The notes beneath the pieces were generated by a model. It had not been told where the DNA came from. It saw only the letters and a list, made by a program, of their open reading frames with translations, and made no database searches. The translations under genes and the position numbers were made by a program. Of a stretch of DNA of 64,000 nt, positions 11,022 to 22,022 are shown one piece after another; the stretch's first letter is position 1, and each line of letters opens with the position of its first letter. This stretch comes from Pseudomonas sp. HS6 (GTDB lineage Bacteria; Pseudomonadota; Gammaproteobacteria; Pseudomonadales; Pseudomonadaceae), in NCBI RefSeq assembly GCF_023375815.1, contig NZ_CP067412.1, positions 3,534,001 through 3,598,000 of the forward strand. Reading direction: 5' to 3'.

Positions 11022-11837
11022 TCAGTACCCGTTGGAACCGTAATCGACGGTGAACCGGAAATCGGTGACACGCTCCACACCCGTTTCGATCCGCCCGTCC
11101 GGCAACAACCGCAACCAGCGATACCCCGGCGCCTGTTCGCCGACCTTGAAGTCGACACTGCCCGGCTCGAACTGGATGCAGGTTGAGGGCGAGGCGATCA
11201 GTCGCACGCCATTGCGCTCGCGGTCAATCTCCTGATGCACATGCCCCCACAACACGGCTCGGGCCTGCGGGAAACGATCGAGCACTTCAAAAAACGCTTC
11301 GGGATTACGCAACCCAATGGGTTCCATCCACGCGCAACCGAACGAAACCGGGTGATGGTGGAAACAGATCAGATGATGCCGATCCGGCGCTTCGCTCAAG
11401 GAGCGGGCCAGCAGTTGCAGTTGTTCATCCTGCAAATACCCCGGCACCGAGCCCGGCACCGCAGAATCCAGCAGGGTCACGCGCCAGTTGCCGACGTCCA
11501 CGACTGGCTCCAGCAGCGCACTTTGCACAGCCGCCACTTGCATGATCTGCGGTTCATCATGATTGCCGGGAATCCAGCGCTGCGGCGCATTGATTTGCGC
11601 CGTCATGTGACGAAACTGCTGGTAGGACTCCAGAGTGCCATCCTGGGACAGGTCACCCGTGGCAATCATCAAGTCGATCTGCGGCTGCTGTTCGAGCACC
11701 AGTTCGATGACTTTTTGCAGGCTCTCGCGGGTCTTCATGCCCAGCAGCGCACCGTCCGCCTCGGCGAACAAATGACTGTCGGACAGTTGCACCAGCAACG
11801 CCGCATCGGCGGTGGTCAGAGTCGATACGCTCGGCAA
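11022..11837 (-). CDS. cpdA: 3',5'-cyclic-AMP phosphodiesterase CpdA
   Basis: Cytoplasmic class III phosphodiesterase that hydrolyses cAMP and so sets the activity of Vfr/CRP. The calcineurin-like metal motifs are all present: LSDSH, GDLSQDG, GNHDEP, HHHP and GHVHQE. I set the start at TTG 11837 (271 residues), because GGGAG lies six bases upstream and the enzyme's usual N-terminus follows (PSVSTLTTADAALLVQLSDSH). The open frame extends to 11933, but those 32 residues look non-coding. It lies between a DUF1249 gene (117 bases upstream) and the YqiA-like gene. Confidence 0.93.
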   Translation of the reverse strand: MPSVSTLTTADAALLVQLSDSHLFAEADGALLGMKTRESLQKVIELVLEQQPQIDLMIATGDLSQDGTLESYQQFRHMTAQINAPQRWIPGNHDEPQIMQVAAVQSALLEPVVDVGNWRVTLLDSAVPGSVPGYLQDEQLQLLARSLSEAPDRHHLICFHHHPVSFGCAWMEPIGLRNPEAFFEVLDRFPQARAVLWGHVHQEIDRERNGVRLIASPSTCIQFEPGSVDFKVGEQAPGYRWLRLLPDGRIETGVERVTDFRFTVDYGSNGY

Positions 11838-11954
11838 GGCGTTCTCCCAAGGCTGGATCGCCGGGTCGGAAAGGTTCGCAATTATGCTGGGGGAAAGCCC
11901 CGGGAAGGAACCGTCGAACCGGACGCAGTTCACAACTTGCCGCTGTTATCACAG

Positions 11955-12407
11955 CTATCGAACGGCAGCGTACTCGTGACCGCAGGCCAGGCAATGACTC
12001 AGCCATTCTCCGAGAAAGAGATTGAGCTGGGCCTTTTCGTCCGGCTGATGCATGGCCGCGTTGGGGTAAGGATAGATGCCGCGAAAGCGTCGTGCATGTT
12101 CAGCGCTGATCACTTCGGCCATGCGCGCGTCGTGATAGACCTGCACTTCCAGTTGCGGCACCGGCAGCCAGGGCAGGCTGTGTTCCTGACGTACTTGCAG
12201 GGTCGTGGTGTACGGACAGGCCTGCAACACTTCGATGGCCAGCACGCCAAGCATCTGGTCACCCTGGGTCACGGCGATGCGCCGTGCCTCGGGTTCGCGG
12301 CGCATGTCCGGCAACAGTCGCATCAGACGCGCGTAGTTGGCCTCGCAGGCGGCTTGCAGGCCCACGAGGTCGACACGATAGCGATCGCGCAGTTTGTTTA
12401 CGACCAT
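11955..12407 (-). CDS. DUF1249 family protein
   Basis: A 150-residue soluble protein starting MVVNKLRDRYRVDLVGLQA, with GAGGGGG before the ATG. The family is conserved between nudF and cpdA. The stretch LEVQVYHDARMAEVISAEH followed by YPYPNAAMHQPDEKAQLN is its recognisable core. The function is unknown. Its start overlaps the end of nudF by ten bases, so the two are very likely cotranscribed and translationally coupled. Confidence 0.87.
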   Translation of the reverse strand: MVVNKLRDRYRVDLVGLQAACEANYARLMRLLPDMRREPEARRIAVTQGDQMLGVLAIEVLQACPYTTTLQVRQEHSLPWLPVPQLEVQVYHDARMAEVISAEHARRFRGIYPYPNAAMHQPDEKAQLNLFLGEWLSHCLACGHEYAAVR

Positions 12408-13015
12408 AGCCCCCTCACTTCGGCGCGATTGAGCGCCAGCCACTGCAAGGCGATGATGCTCGCCGCATTGGCAATCCGTCCGTCGCGTACGGCCTGCAGG
12501 GCATCTGCGAAGGCCCAGACCGTGACGCGGATATCTTCTGCCTCTTCCTCCAGCCCATGCAGGCCGCCGACGCCTTCGGTGCTGCAACGCCCCAGATACA
12601 AATACACGAACTCGTTGCTGCCCCCCGGCGACGGGAAATATTGCATCATCGGCCACAGGGCCTTGATGTCGAGTCCAGCTTCCTCCTGCGCTTCACGGCG
12701 AGCAACTTCTTCCGGCACTTCTTCCTTGTCGATCAGACCGGCGACCAACTCCACCAGCCAGGGATTGGTGGTCTTGCCCATGGCGCCGACGCGAAACTGC
12801 TCGATCAGCACCACTTCATCGCGCTGCGGATCGTAGGGCAGCAGGCACACGGCGTCGTGTCGTACGAACACTTCACGGTTGATCTCGCGGCTCATGCCGC
12901 CGGCGAACAGTTCGTGGCGCAAATGCACGCGATCGAGCTTGTAGAAGCCCTTGTAGCATTGCTCGCGTCGCACGATGTCGATGGCGGACGGAATGGCTTT
13001 GGCAAAATCGGTCAT
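12398..13015 (-). CDS. nudF: ADP-ribose pyrophosphatase NudF
   Basis: A Nudix hydrolase of 205 residues that splits ADP-ribose to AMP and ribose 5-phosphate. The Nudix box is complete: AGLIDKEEVPEE followed by VARREAQEEAGLD (about 96-120), with the usual upstream FRVGA and downstream YFPSPGGSNEF segments of the NudF subgroup. I chose ATG 13015 (MTDFAKAIPS) over the ATG two codons upstream. It appears to be the first gene of the minus-strand run that continues through cpdA towards parE. Confidence 0.93.
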   Translation of the reverse strand: MTDFAKAIPSAIDIVRREQCYKGFYKLDRVHLRHELFAGGMSREINREVFVRHDAVCLLPYDPQRDEVVLIEQFRVGAMGKTTNPWLVELVAGLIDKEEVPEEVARREAQEEAGLDIKALWPMMQYFPSPGGSNEFVYLYLGRCSTEGVGGLHGLEEEAEDIRVTVWAFADALQAVRDGRIANAASIIALQWLALNRAEVRGLWS

Positions 13016-13181
13016 GAGCATCCTCGTTTACTGCAAATCCTATACGAGGTTCATTTCTGCTACCTGCAACCTCGACTTCGCGCCATCCTAACGCGCCGGT
13101 GACGTTTGATGCAGCCCCTTTACCGTCAGCGGGATGGACGGTGGAGGCGAAACCCACTCTAATTAGCTTAGTGGCGAACTG

Positions 13182-13213
13182 ACCGCTTCGTAGAGAGTCG
13201 AAGCGGTAACTTT
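13182..13213 (+). terminator. Hairpin plus T run in the leader of the DUF3298 gene
   Basis: ACCGCTTCG (13182-13190) and CGAAGCGGT (13199-13207) form a perfect 9-bp stem with an 8-base loop, followed by AACTTTTT. It lies 30 bases upstream of the start codon of the next plus-strand gene and has no upstream plus-strand gene to terminate. It could be an attenuator or the 3' end of a small RNA transcribed from about 13050-13210. Confidence 0.55.
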
Positions 13214-13243
13214 TTGCCTTCCCCTGTTTCAGAAAGGACGCCC

Positions 13244-13990
13244 ATGTCGCTTTTCAAAATCGCCTCCGTGGCCGCCATCGCCCTGACCCTGGGCGCTTGC
13301 GCCAGCCTGTTCCAGCCCAACTACCGGACGCCGCTGGAAACCACCCGCGATGCCTCGGAAACACTGAAACCCGGTTGCGCCAACCCTGACTGCCCGCTGG
13401 TGAACATCGACACCCTGCACTTCCCGGCAGAGCCTGCACTGGATGGCATCATCGAAAAACGCCTGCTGCAATTCACCCGCACATCGCCGGATGCTCCGGT
13501 TGCACCGACCCTGGCCGCCTACCGCGAGCAGTTCCTGCGCACTGCCGGCCCGCGCAACAGCAGCTATTTGCAGGCGAAAGTACGCGAGCAGCATGACGGT
13601 CTGGTGATTGTCGAAGTGTCTAGCTACCTGGACACCGGCGGCGCCCATGGCACACCGGGTCGCGGCTTCATCAACTATTCGCGCCAGCAGCACAAGGTGC
13701 TGAGCCTGTCGGACATGTTGGTGCCGGGTCAGGAAGACGCGTTCTGGAAGGCTGCGCAGGTCGCGCATAACAGCTGGCTGATCAGCACCAAGCTCGATCA
13801 GGAACCGGAATATGTGAAGAACTGGCCGTTCGTCAAAACCCCGCACGTGGCGCTGACCTATGGCGGCGTGATCCTCAAGTACGACGTGACCACCATCGCG
13901 CCTTATGCGCTGGGCCACGTCGAACTGAAGATCCCTTATCCGCGCCTGAACGGCATCCTCAAGCCCGAGCTGTTTCCCGGCCGTAACTGA
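13244..13990 (+). CDS. DUF3298/RsiV-like lipoprotein
   Basis: A 248-residue lipoprotein: signal with lipobox LGACAS (Cys about 19), then a region starting VNIDTLHFP and the DUF3298 C-terminal part (SLSDMLVPGQEDAFWKAA, FVKTPHVALTYGGVILKYD, APYALGHVELKIPY). The fold is shared with the extracellular part of the anti-sigma factor RsiV, but there is no sigma factor here. I chose MSLFKIAS because AGAAAGGA stands before it; the frame extends 10 codons upstream. Its last 32 bases overlap the convergent cytX gene. Confidence 0.86.
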   Translation: MSLFKIASVAAIALTLGACASLFQPNYRTPLETTRDASETLKPGCANPDCPLVNIDTLHFPAEPALDGIIEKRLLQFTRTSPDAPVAPTLAAYREQFLRTAGPRNSSYLQAKVREQHDGLVIVEVSSYLDTGGAHGTPGRGFINYSRQQHKVLSLSDMLVPGQEDAFWKAAQVAHNSWLISTKLDQEPEYVKNWPFVKTPHVALTYGGVILKYDVTTIAPYALGHVELKIPYPRLNGILKPELFPGRN

Positions 13991-15251
13991 AAGCCCGACC
14001 GAGCACGAGCTGCAGCAGCCCTGCCACGACCAGCGCCGGCAGGGTTGCGCCGACATCCGGATACAGGTTGGCCAGCAGGTGATAGGTGCTGATGCCACCC
14101 AGCCAGGCCAATAGTGCCGGCCAGCGCAACGCGGCCGAAGCGACCTGACCACTGCGCTTGCGCAGGATGAAGTGATCCACCAGCACCACGCCGAACAGCG
14201 GCGCGAACACCGAGCCGATCAACAGCAGGAAGTTCTGGTATTGCGCCAGTGGCGCGAGCAAGGCGATCAGGGTGCAGATCACACCGATGGCCAACGCCAG
14301 ATGCTCGACTTTCAGACGCAACAGAATCCCGCTGGAAATCGCTGCCGAGTGAATGTCGGCAAAGGCGTTTTCCGACTCGTCCAACAGGATCAGCAGCAAC
14401 GGAATCCCCAGGCCGGCACCGGCCAGCGCCAGCAGCAGCGCGTTGACTTCACCGCTCGGCGCGAAGGCCAGGGTGTAGGCGACGCCTAGGCTCATCAGCC
14501 AGAAGTTGCCGATGAAGAAACCGATGGCCGTGCCACCGAACACATTCTTTGCCCGCTTGCCGAAACGCGAGTAGTCGGCAATCAGCGGCAGCCACGACAG
14601 CGGCATCGCGATGGCAATGTCGAAGCCCACGGCGAACGGCATCGAACCATCCCCGGCCTGCGCCCACAAGGCACCCAGATCGGCCTTGGCGAACAGGTTC
14701 CAGGTCAGCCAGATGCACGCGGCCAGAATCAGCCAGATGCCCCACTTGCGCAGGATCTTGCGCACGAACGTCAGCGGACCGCTGACGGCGAGCAACGTCG
14801 CCAGTGCACCGAAGCACAACGTCCACAACATCGGACTGGCCCACAGCGAACCCTCGCTGAACGCACGGGTGCCGAGCAGGCTGGCGGCGTCTCGCATGAC
14901 GATGATTTCGAACGAACCCCAACCGATCAGTTGCAACAGATTGAGCAGCGCCGGCAGGCTCGCGCCCTGGCGGCCGAGGCTGAGTTTCAGCGCGGCCATC
15001 GACGACAGGCCGGTATCGCTGCCGATCACGCCGACGGCGGCCAGCAACAGGACGCCGACCAGCGTGCCGAGGAAAATCGCCAGCAGCGATCCCGACAGGC
15101 CCAGCCCCGGCGCCAGCAGCGCACCGGTCTGCAAAACCATCAGGCCGATGCCGAGGGAGAACCACAGGGAAAACAGATCGCGACCGCCGAATACACGCTT
15201 GTCGGCGGGCACAGCGAGGTCGGGGGAATAAGTACCAGGTTGAATGCTCAA
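13959..15251 (-). CDS. cytX: Putative hydroxymethylpyrimidine permease CytX
   Basis: A 430-residue member of the nucleobase:cation symporter-1 family with about twelve membrane segments. It is the type associated with thiamin genes and thought to import the pyrimidine precursor. The N-terminal FGGRDLFSLWFSLGIGLMV segment is typical. I set the start at TTG 15251 (LSIQPGTYSPDL read as Met); there is no in-frame ATG or GTG nearby, and the upstream part of the frame is repeat DNA. It follows thiC on the same strand after 181 bases containing a REP pair, so the TPP riboswitch may control both if transcription passes the REPs. The 3' end overlaps the convergent lipoprotein gene by 32 bases. Confidence 0.85.
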   Translation of the reverse strand: MSIQPGTYSPDLAVPADKRVFGGRDLFSLWFSLGIGLMVLQTGALLAPGLGLSGSLLAIFLGTLVGVLLLAAVGVIGSDTGLSSMAALKLSLGRQGASLPALLNLLQLIGWGSFEIIVMRDAASLLGTRAFSEGSLWASPMLWTLCFGALATLLAVSGPLTFVRKILRKWGIWLILAACIWLTWNLFAKADLGALWAQAGDGSMPFAVGFDIAIAMPLSWLPLIADYSRFGKRAKNVFGGTAIGFFIGNFWLMSLGVAYTLAFAPSGEVNALLLALAGAGLGIPLLLILLDESENAFADIHSAAISSGILLRLKVEHLALAIGVICTLIALLAPLAQYQNFLLLIGSVFAPLFGVVLVDHFILRKRSGQVASAALRWPALLAWLGGISTYHLLANLYPDVGATLPALVVAGLLQLVLGRAFSYGRETARA

Positions 15252-15311
15252 GGGTGTTATCTCAGAGGGACATTTGTTGTTTTTTTGATCGCCATCGTCG
15301 GAACGCCGCCC

Positions 15312-15418
15312 GGGACAAGCCCGCTCCCACAGAATCCTCGCTGAACACAAATCCTGTGGGCAACGCAAAACACTGTGGGAGCGGGCTTGCCCGCGATGAC
15401 GGCGGCGCGAGCGCCGCC
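15312..15418. repeat. REP pair (REPIN) between thiC and cytX
   Basis: The left copy ACAAGCCCGCTCCCACAG (15315-15332) and the right copy CTGTGGGAGCGGGCTTGCCC (15373-15392, continuing CGCGATGAC) are inverted copies of the common Pseudomonas REP. A GC-rich palindrome GGCGGCGC/GCGCCGCC follows at 15401-15418. The pair could stabilise the thiC mRNA 3' end or lower cytX expression. Confidence 0.85.
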
Positions 15419-15432
15419 AGACTCAGGTCAGA

Positions 15433-17570
<2,138 letters not shown>

Positions 17571-17793
17571 ACCCGGCCAGTCTAGACACAACCGGCAAAG
17601 AACGCCAACACCGTGGCAAACACCATGATGAATGGCGCAATTGCGGCGGCCGACAGGATTGTGAGCGCCTCAATGCACAACTACACTCGCCTTGCCCTGC
17701 TGCGCCTTGGCGCCAAGCCTTGACGATGCAGTGCCCGCGCCCTACCTTTGGCGCCCGGATTATTTCCATAATATTCATGCTAGGGATCGCCTC

Positions 17794-19227
17794 ATGCTGC
17801 GCAAACTCTCACTGGCTGTTGCCGTGTCTTGTGCGTCCAACGCTATGGTCTGGGCAGCAGAAGCGCCCTTGTCGACCAAGACCGATCTGGTCAGCGTCTA
17901 TCACGAAGCGGTCGACAACAACGCCGATCTGGCCGCCGCCCGCGCCCAGTACGGTGCCCAGAAAGAAGTGGTGCCTCAGGCCCGCGCCGGGCTGCTGCCG
18001 AACCTCTCCGGCGGCGCCGAAACCGCCAACGTGCGCACCTCGATCGACCAGCCTTCGGCCATCGCCAACCGCAGCGCCCACTCCTATCAGGCGACACTGG
18101 CTCAGCCGCTGTTCCGCGCCGATCGCTGGTTCCAGTACCAGGCCGCCAAGGACGTCAACGAACAGGCCGCGCTGCAACTCTCAGCCACCGAGCAGAACCT
18201 GATCCTGCAATCGGCCGAAGACTACTTCAACGTCCTGCGCAGCCAGGACAACCTGGCCTCGACCAAGGCTGAAGAAGCGGCGTTCAAGCGCCAGCTCGAC
18301 CAGTCCAACGAGCGCTTCGACGTGGGCCTGTCGGACAAGACCGACGTGCTGCAATCTCAAGCCAGTTACGACACCGCCCGTGCCAACCGGATCGTTGCCC
18401 AGCGCCAGGTCGATGATGCATTCGAAGCGCTGATCACCCTGACCAACCGTCAGTACAACTCGATCCAGGGCATCGTCCACACCCTGCCGATCCTGCCGCC
18501 GGCGCCAAACGACGCCAAGGCCTGGGTCGACACTGCCGCCAGACAGAATCTCAATCTGCTGGCCAGCAACTTTGCGGTGAGCTCCGCCGAGCAAACGCTG
18601 AAACAGCGCAAGGCCGGTCACCTGCCGACGCTGGACGCCGTGGCCAAGTACGAAAAAGGCGACAACGACGCCCTCGGGTTTGCCAACCCGAATGCCTTCG
18701 GTACACCGTACAGTGGCAACGTCGAGCAGAGCACCGTAGGCCTGCAACTGAATATTCCGATCTACAGCGGCGGGCTGACCAGCTCCCAAGTGCGCCAGTC
18801 CTACGCGCAACTGGATCAGAGCGAGCAGCAGCGCGAAAGCCTGCGCCGGCAGATCGTGGAGAACACCCGCAACCTGCACCGCGCGGTGAACACCGACGTC
18901 GAGCAGGTGCAGGCGCGCCGCCAGTCGATCATCTCCAACCAGAGCGCGGTGGAAGCCACGGAAATCGGTTATCAGGTGGGAACGCGCAACATCGTCGACG
19001 TGCTCGACGCCCAGCGTCAGCTCTACACCTCGGTGCGCAATTACAACAACACCCGCTACGACTACATTCTCGACAACCTGCGCCTGAAGCAGGCCGCGGG
19101 CACCTTGAACCCGGGCGACCTGCAGGACCTGACTCGCTATCTGAAGGCCGACTACAACCCGGACAAGGATTTCCTGCCGCCGGATCTGGCCAAGGCCGCC
19201 GAAGAACAGCTCAAGGCCCGGCCTTAA
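17794..19227 (+). CDS. tolC: TolC-family outer-membrane channel (OpmH-like)
   Basis: A 477-residue outer-membrane efflux channel with a signal peptide cleaved near VWAAEAP (about 22). Two repeated OEP halves are visible, each with long coiled helices and GLxxxT/D-type turns: RFDVGLSDKTDVLQSQASYD in the first and GYQVGTRNIVDVLDAQRQLY in the second. It partners inner-membrane pumps and type I secretion systems. In P. aeruginosa the protein next to thiC is OpmH, the partner of TriABC; I infer orthology from position. I chose MLRKLSLAV; the frame extends 34 codons upstream. A terminator follows five bases after the stop. Confidence 0.95.
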   Translation: MLRKLSLAVAVSCASNAMVWAAEAPLSTKTDLVSVYHEAVDNNADLAAARAQYGAQKEVVPQARAGLLPNLSGGAETANVRTSIDQPSAIANRSAHSYQATLAQPLFRADRWFQYQAAKDVNEQAALQLSATEQNLILQSAEDYFNVLRSQDNLASTKAEEAAFKRQLDQSNERFDVGLSDKTDVLQSQASYDTARANRIVAQRQVDDAFEALITLTNRQYNSIQGIVHTLPILPPAPNDAKAWVDTAARQNLNLLASNFAVSSAEQTLKQRKAGHLPTLDAVAKYEKGDNDALGFANPNAFGTPYSGNVEQSTVGLQLNIPIYSGGLTSSQVRQSYAQLDQSEQQRESLRRQIVENTRNLHRAVNTDVEQVQARRQSIISNQSAVEATEIGYQVGTRNIVDVLDAQRQLYTSVRNYNNTRYDYILDNLRLKQAAGTLNPGDLQDLTRYLKADYNPDKDFLPPDLAKAAEEQLKARP

Positions 19228-19231
19228 ACAA

Positions 19232-19260
19232 AAACGCAGCCCTGAGGCTGCGTTTTTTTA
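19232..19260. terminator. Bidirectional terminator between tolC and waaA
   Basis: AAACGCAGCC and GGCTGCGTTT pair around a CTGA loop (19232-19254), followed by T7 on the plus strand and by T-rich sequence on the minus strand. It serves both converging genes; the waaA stop codon (19258-19260) lies in the T run. Confidence 0.92.
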
Positions 19261-20538
19261 TGGCCGGTCGATCAACCTTCCAAGGCCATCGAGCAAGCGC
19301 TGCAACGCGCCCTGATTGCGGCGCATCACGCTCAATCCGGCTTCAGCCATGCGCTGTGCATCGCGCGGCAGTTCGAACAGCCGCTGCACTTCTGTCGCCA
19401 GCCCTTCGGCGTCATCCACTTCGGCCAACGCCCCGGCGCTGCGCAACTGTGCGGCGATGTCGAGGAAGTTGAACAGGTGCGGGCCGCTGATCACCGGTTT
19501 CGCCAGCGCTGCCGGCTCCAGCAGGTTGTGGCCGCCGTTGGGCACCAGGCTGCCGCCGACGAATGCGCTGTCGGCCAGGGCGTAGAGAAACAGCAACTCG
19601 CCCATGGTGTCGCCGAGCAGCACCGACGTTGCAGCATCGACGTTTGTGCCGGTCGACCGACGCACCGTGGCAAAGCCTTCGCGCTGGCACAGTTCGAACA
19701 CCGAGTTGAAACGCTCCGGATGGCGCGGCACCAAAATCAGCAGCGCATCGGGATGGTTGGCCAGCAAACGGCGATGGGCATTCAGCACCACCTCGTCTTC
19801 GCCTTCATGGGTGCTGGCGGCGATCCACACCGGACGCTCCAGCGCCTGCCATTGGCCGCGCAGCTCAGCGGCGCGTTGCAACAGTTGCGGGTCGATGGTC
19901 AGGTCGAACTTGATCGAGCCGGTGACTTCCACTGTCTCAGGGCGTGCGCCCAAATCACGGAAGCGCTGGGCTTCAGCGTCGGTCTGCACGGCGAACAGGC
20001 TCATCTCGGCCAGCATCGGCGCAGTCAGCTTGCTGAACCGACCGTAGCCTTTGGCCGAACGCTCGGACAGGCGCCCGTTGGCCAGCGCCACCGGAATCCC
20101 GCGTTTGGCGCATTGATGAATGTGGTTGGGCCACAGTTCAGTTTCCATGATCACGGCAAGCTTCGGCTGCACGCGATCGAGAAAACGCGCCGCCGCGCAG
20201 GGCAAATCGTAAGGCAGGTAGCAATGCTGGATGCGCGGTTCATCGGCGAACAGCGCATTAATGCGCTCCGACCCGGTCGGGGTCATGCAGGTCACGGTGA
20301 TCGGCAGCTGTGGATAACGTTGCAGCAGCGCACGGATCATCGGCGCAGCCGCGATGCTTTCGCCCACCGACACCGCGTGGACCCAGATGCCGCCGGGTTG
20401 CAGCTTCGGCATCCCGTAGGAAAAACGTTCGCCGATCCGCTTGGCATACGCCGGCGCCTTGCGCGAGCGCAGCCACAGCCGAATCGCCACCAATGGCAGC
20501 CCCAGGTAAAACAGCGCGGTGTAGAGAGTTCTATTCAT
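19258..20538 (-). CDS. waaA: 3-deoxy-D-manno-octulosonic acid transferase (Kdo transferase)
   Basis: Membrane-associated glycosyltransferase (GT30) that adds Kdo to lipid IVA. It has 426 residues, with a short N-terminal anchor (LYTALFYLGLPLVAIRLWL) and the family blocks GERFSYGMP, IWVHAVSVGESIAA, METELWPNHI and PNGGHNLLEPAALAKPVI. I chose MNRTLYTALF; the upstream extension to 20607 lies in the 3' end of the LysR gene. It starts 11 bases after that gene stops, so the two may be cotranscribed although they are functionally unrelated. Confidence 0.96.
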   Translation of the reverse strand: MNRTLYTALFYLGLPLVAIRLWLRSRKAPAYAKRIGERFSYGMPKLQPGGIWVHAVSVGESIAAAPMIRALLQRYPQLPITVTCMTPTGSERINALFADEPRIQHCYLPYDLPCAAARFLDRVQPKLAVIMETELWPNHIHQCAKRGIPVALANGRLSERSAKGYGRFSKLTAPMLAEMSLFAVQTDAEAQRFRDLGARPETVEVTGSIKFDLTIDPQLLQRAAELRGQWQALERPVWIAASTHEGEDEVVLNAHRRLLANHPDALLILVPRHPERFNSVFELCQREGFATVRRSTGTNVDAATSVLLGDTMGELLFLYALADSAFVGGSLVPNGGHNLLEPAALAKPVISGPHLFNFLDIAAQLRSAGALAEVDDAEGLATEVQRLFELPRDAQRMAEAGLSVMRRNQGALQRLLDGLGRLIDRP

Positions 20539-20549
20539 GGCGGCGGAGT

Positions 20550-21452
20550 TTATCGGCTTTTGCCGCCGATCGCCCGCAGGTGTATGGCAAATCGCTCCGC
20601 CAGCCATCGCGCCGCTGGCCCCAAGGGTTCGTCACGGCGCCAGACCAGCTCCACCACCAGCGCCGGCGGCGTCCATTCGCTGTCGAGTTCCACCATCAGG
20701 CCTTGGTAAGCCGAGTACTGCACCACGTGGCGCGGCAGCCAGGCCCAGCCGAGGTCGCGCACCAGCCATTCGGCCATCACGTAGAAACTGTCGGCGCGCC
20801 ACACCTGTGGGCTGGCCGGTTCACTGCCGGGATAGACGCTGGTCTGGGTCGACATCAACAGTTGCCGATGTTGCGCAAGCTGCTGACAGTTGACTTGCGA
20901 CTGCGCAGCCAGAGGATGATTGACGCCACACACCGTGACCATTTCCACACTGCCCAGCACCCGGCGCTCCAGTGCCTCGGGGATTTCATCGTGATAGAAC
21001 AGCAATCCGAGATCGGCCCGACGCTCCACCAGTTTGCGCGAAACCTCGCCCTGGGCCGCGCTGGTCAGTTGCACCTCCAAAGTCGGAAACTGCTCGGCCA
21101 GCGCACCGAAGCTTTCCACCAGTGCCTGGTAGGGCATCGCCTCATCCTGGGCGACCCGCAATTGCGCCTCCTGACCGCGCAACATGGCCATGGCCCGGCC
21201 GTTCAATCGCTCGCATTGACGCAGCACTTCCCGTGCCTCTTCTAACAAGGCCTCACCCGCTTCGGTAAGACTCGGCTGGCGACCGCTGCTACGCTCGAAC
21301 AGACTGACACCGAGGTCGTCCTCCAGCATCGCAATGGCGCTGCTGATCGCCGACTGCGCCTTGCGTTGCTGGCGTGCCACGGCGGAGAACGAGCACTGTT
21401 CCGCGACCGCAACGAACACGCGCAACTGATCCAGATTCCATTGCATGCTCAT
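20550..21452 (-). CDS. LysR-family transcriptional regulator
   Basis: About 300 residues. An N-terminal winged helix-turn-helix (WNLDQLRVFVAVAEQCSFSA, then VARQQRKAQSAISSAIAMLE) is followed by the effector-binding domain. It is divergent from the SMR transporter gene across about 100 bases, the usual arrangement for a LysR regulator and its target, so I infer that it controls that transporter. Three close ATGs (21464, 21452, 21446) are possible starts and none has a strong ribosome-binding site. Confidence 0.92.
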   Translation of the reverse strand: MSMQWNLDQLRVFVAVAEQCSFSAVARQQRKAQSAISSAIAMLEDDLGVSLFERSSGRQPSLTEAGEALLEEAREVLRQCERLNGRAMAMLRGQEAQLRVAQDEAMPYQALVESFGALAEQFPTLEVQLTSAAQGEVSRKLVERRADLGLLFYHDEIPEALERRVLGSVEMVTVCGVNHPLAAQSQVNCQQLAQHRQLLMSTQTSVYPGSEPASPQVWRADSFYVMAEWLVRDLGWAWLPRHVVQYSAYQGLMVELDSEWTPPALVVELVWRRDEPLGPAARWLAERFAIHLRAIGGKSR

Positions 21453-21554
21453 CGACCAACCCATCTTTTAAACAGATAGGTAATGACTTTACCCCATCTG
21501 GGGAGTCACTAGAATGCCGCCTCAGAAAGCAACGCTTCACATGAGGATTTGAAC

Positions 21555-21887
21555 ATGAACGCTTACGTCTACCTGGCCATCGCCATTTGCGCCGAAGTGA
21601 TCGCGACCGTTTCGATGAAAGCCGTCAAGGGTTTCAGCACGCCTTTGCCACTGGTGCTGGTCATCGTCGGCTACGGCATCGCGTTCTGGATGCTGACGCT
21701 GGTAGTGCGCAGCGTGCCGGTGGGCGTGGCCTACGCGGTGTGGGCCGGCATGGGCATCGTGATGGTCAGCATCGCGGCGCTGTTCATCTACGGGCAGAAG
21801 CTGGATATCCCGGCGATGCTCGGGATGGGCTTGATCGTACTTGGCGTGGTGGTGATCCAGTTGTTCTCGAAAACCGCCGGCCACTGA
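21555..21887 (+). CDS. SMR-family multidrug transporter
   Basis: A 110-residue protein with four membrane helices. The essential Glu14 is in place (LAIAICAEVIATVSMKA), as are the family segments PVGVAYAVWAGMG and LGMGLIVLGVVVIQLFS. Such proteins export cationic drugs or guanidinium as antiparallel dimers. The start is ATG 21555, with AGGA eight bases upstream. The gene is divergent from the LysR regulator. Substrate class (EmrE-like or Gdx-like) cannot be decided from the sequence alone. Confidence 0.93.
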   Translation: MNAYVYLAIAICAEVIATVSMKAVKGFSTPLPLVLVIVGYGIAFWMLTLVVRSVPVGVAYAVWAGMGIVMVSIAALFIYGQKLDIPAMLGMGLIVLGVVVIQLFSKTAGH

Positions 21888-21904
21888 TAAGTCGATCCAG
21901 ATGC

Positions 21905-21930
21905 CTGTGGGAGCCAGCGTGCTCCCACAG
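21905..21930. repeat. Single REP hairpin
   Basis: CTGTGGGAGC (21905-21914) and GCTCCCACAG (21921-21930) form a perfect 10-bp stem, a degenerate Pseudomonas REP after the SMR gene. It could also slow or end transcription. Confidence 0.8.
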
Positions 21931-22022
21931 TGACTGATGCCTTCCCTCTGTTGATCAGCAACAAATCCCCTTTTCCCCGAGTCTGTATACTGCGCCCTCG
22001 TCTTGAACACTGAGGTCGTTGC

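Noticed and set aside
15312..15418. Possible CRISPR-like array
   Set aside because: The repeated units are inverted REP copies, not direct repeats with unique spacers.
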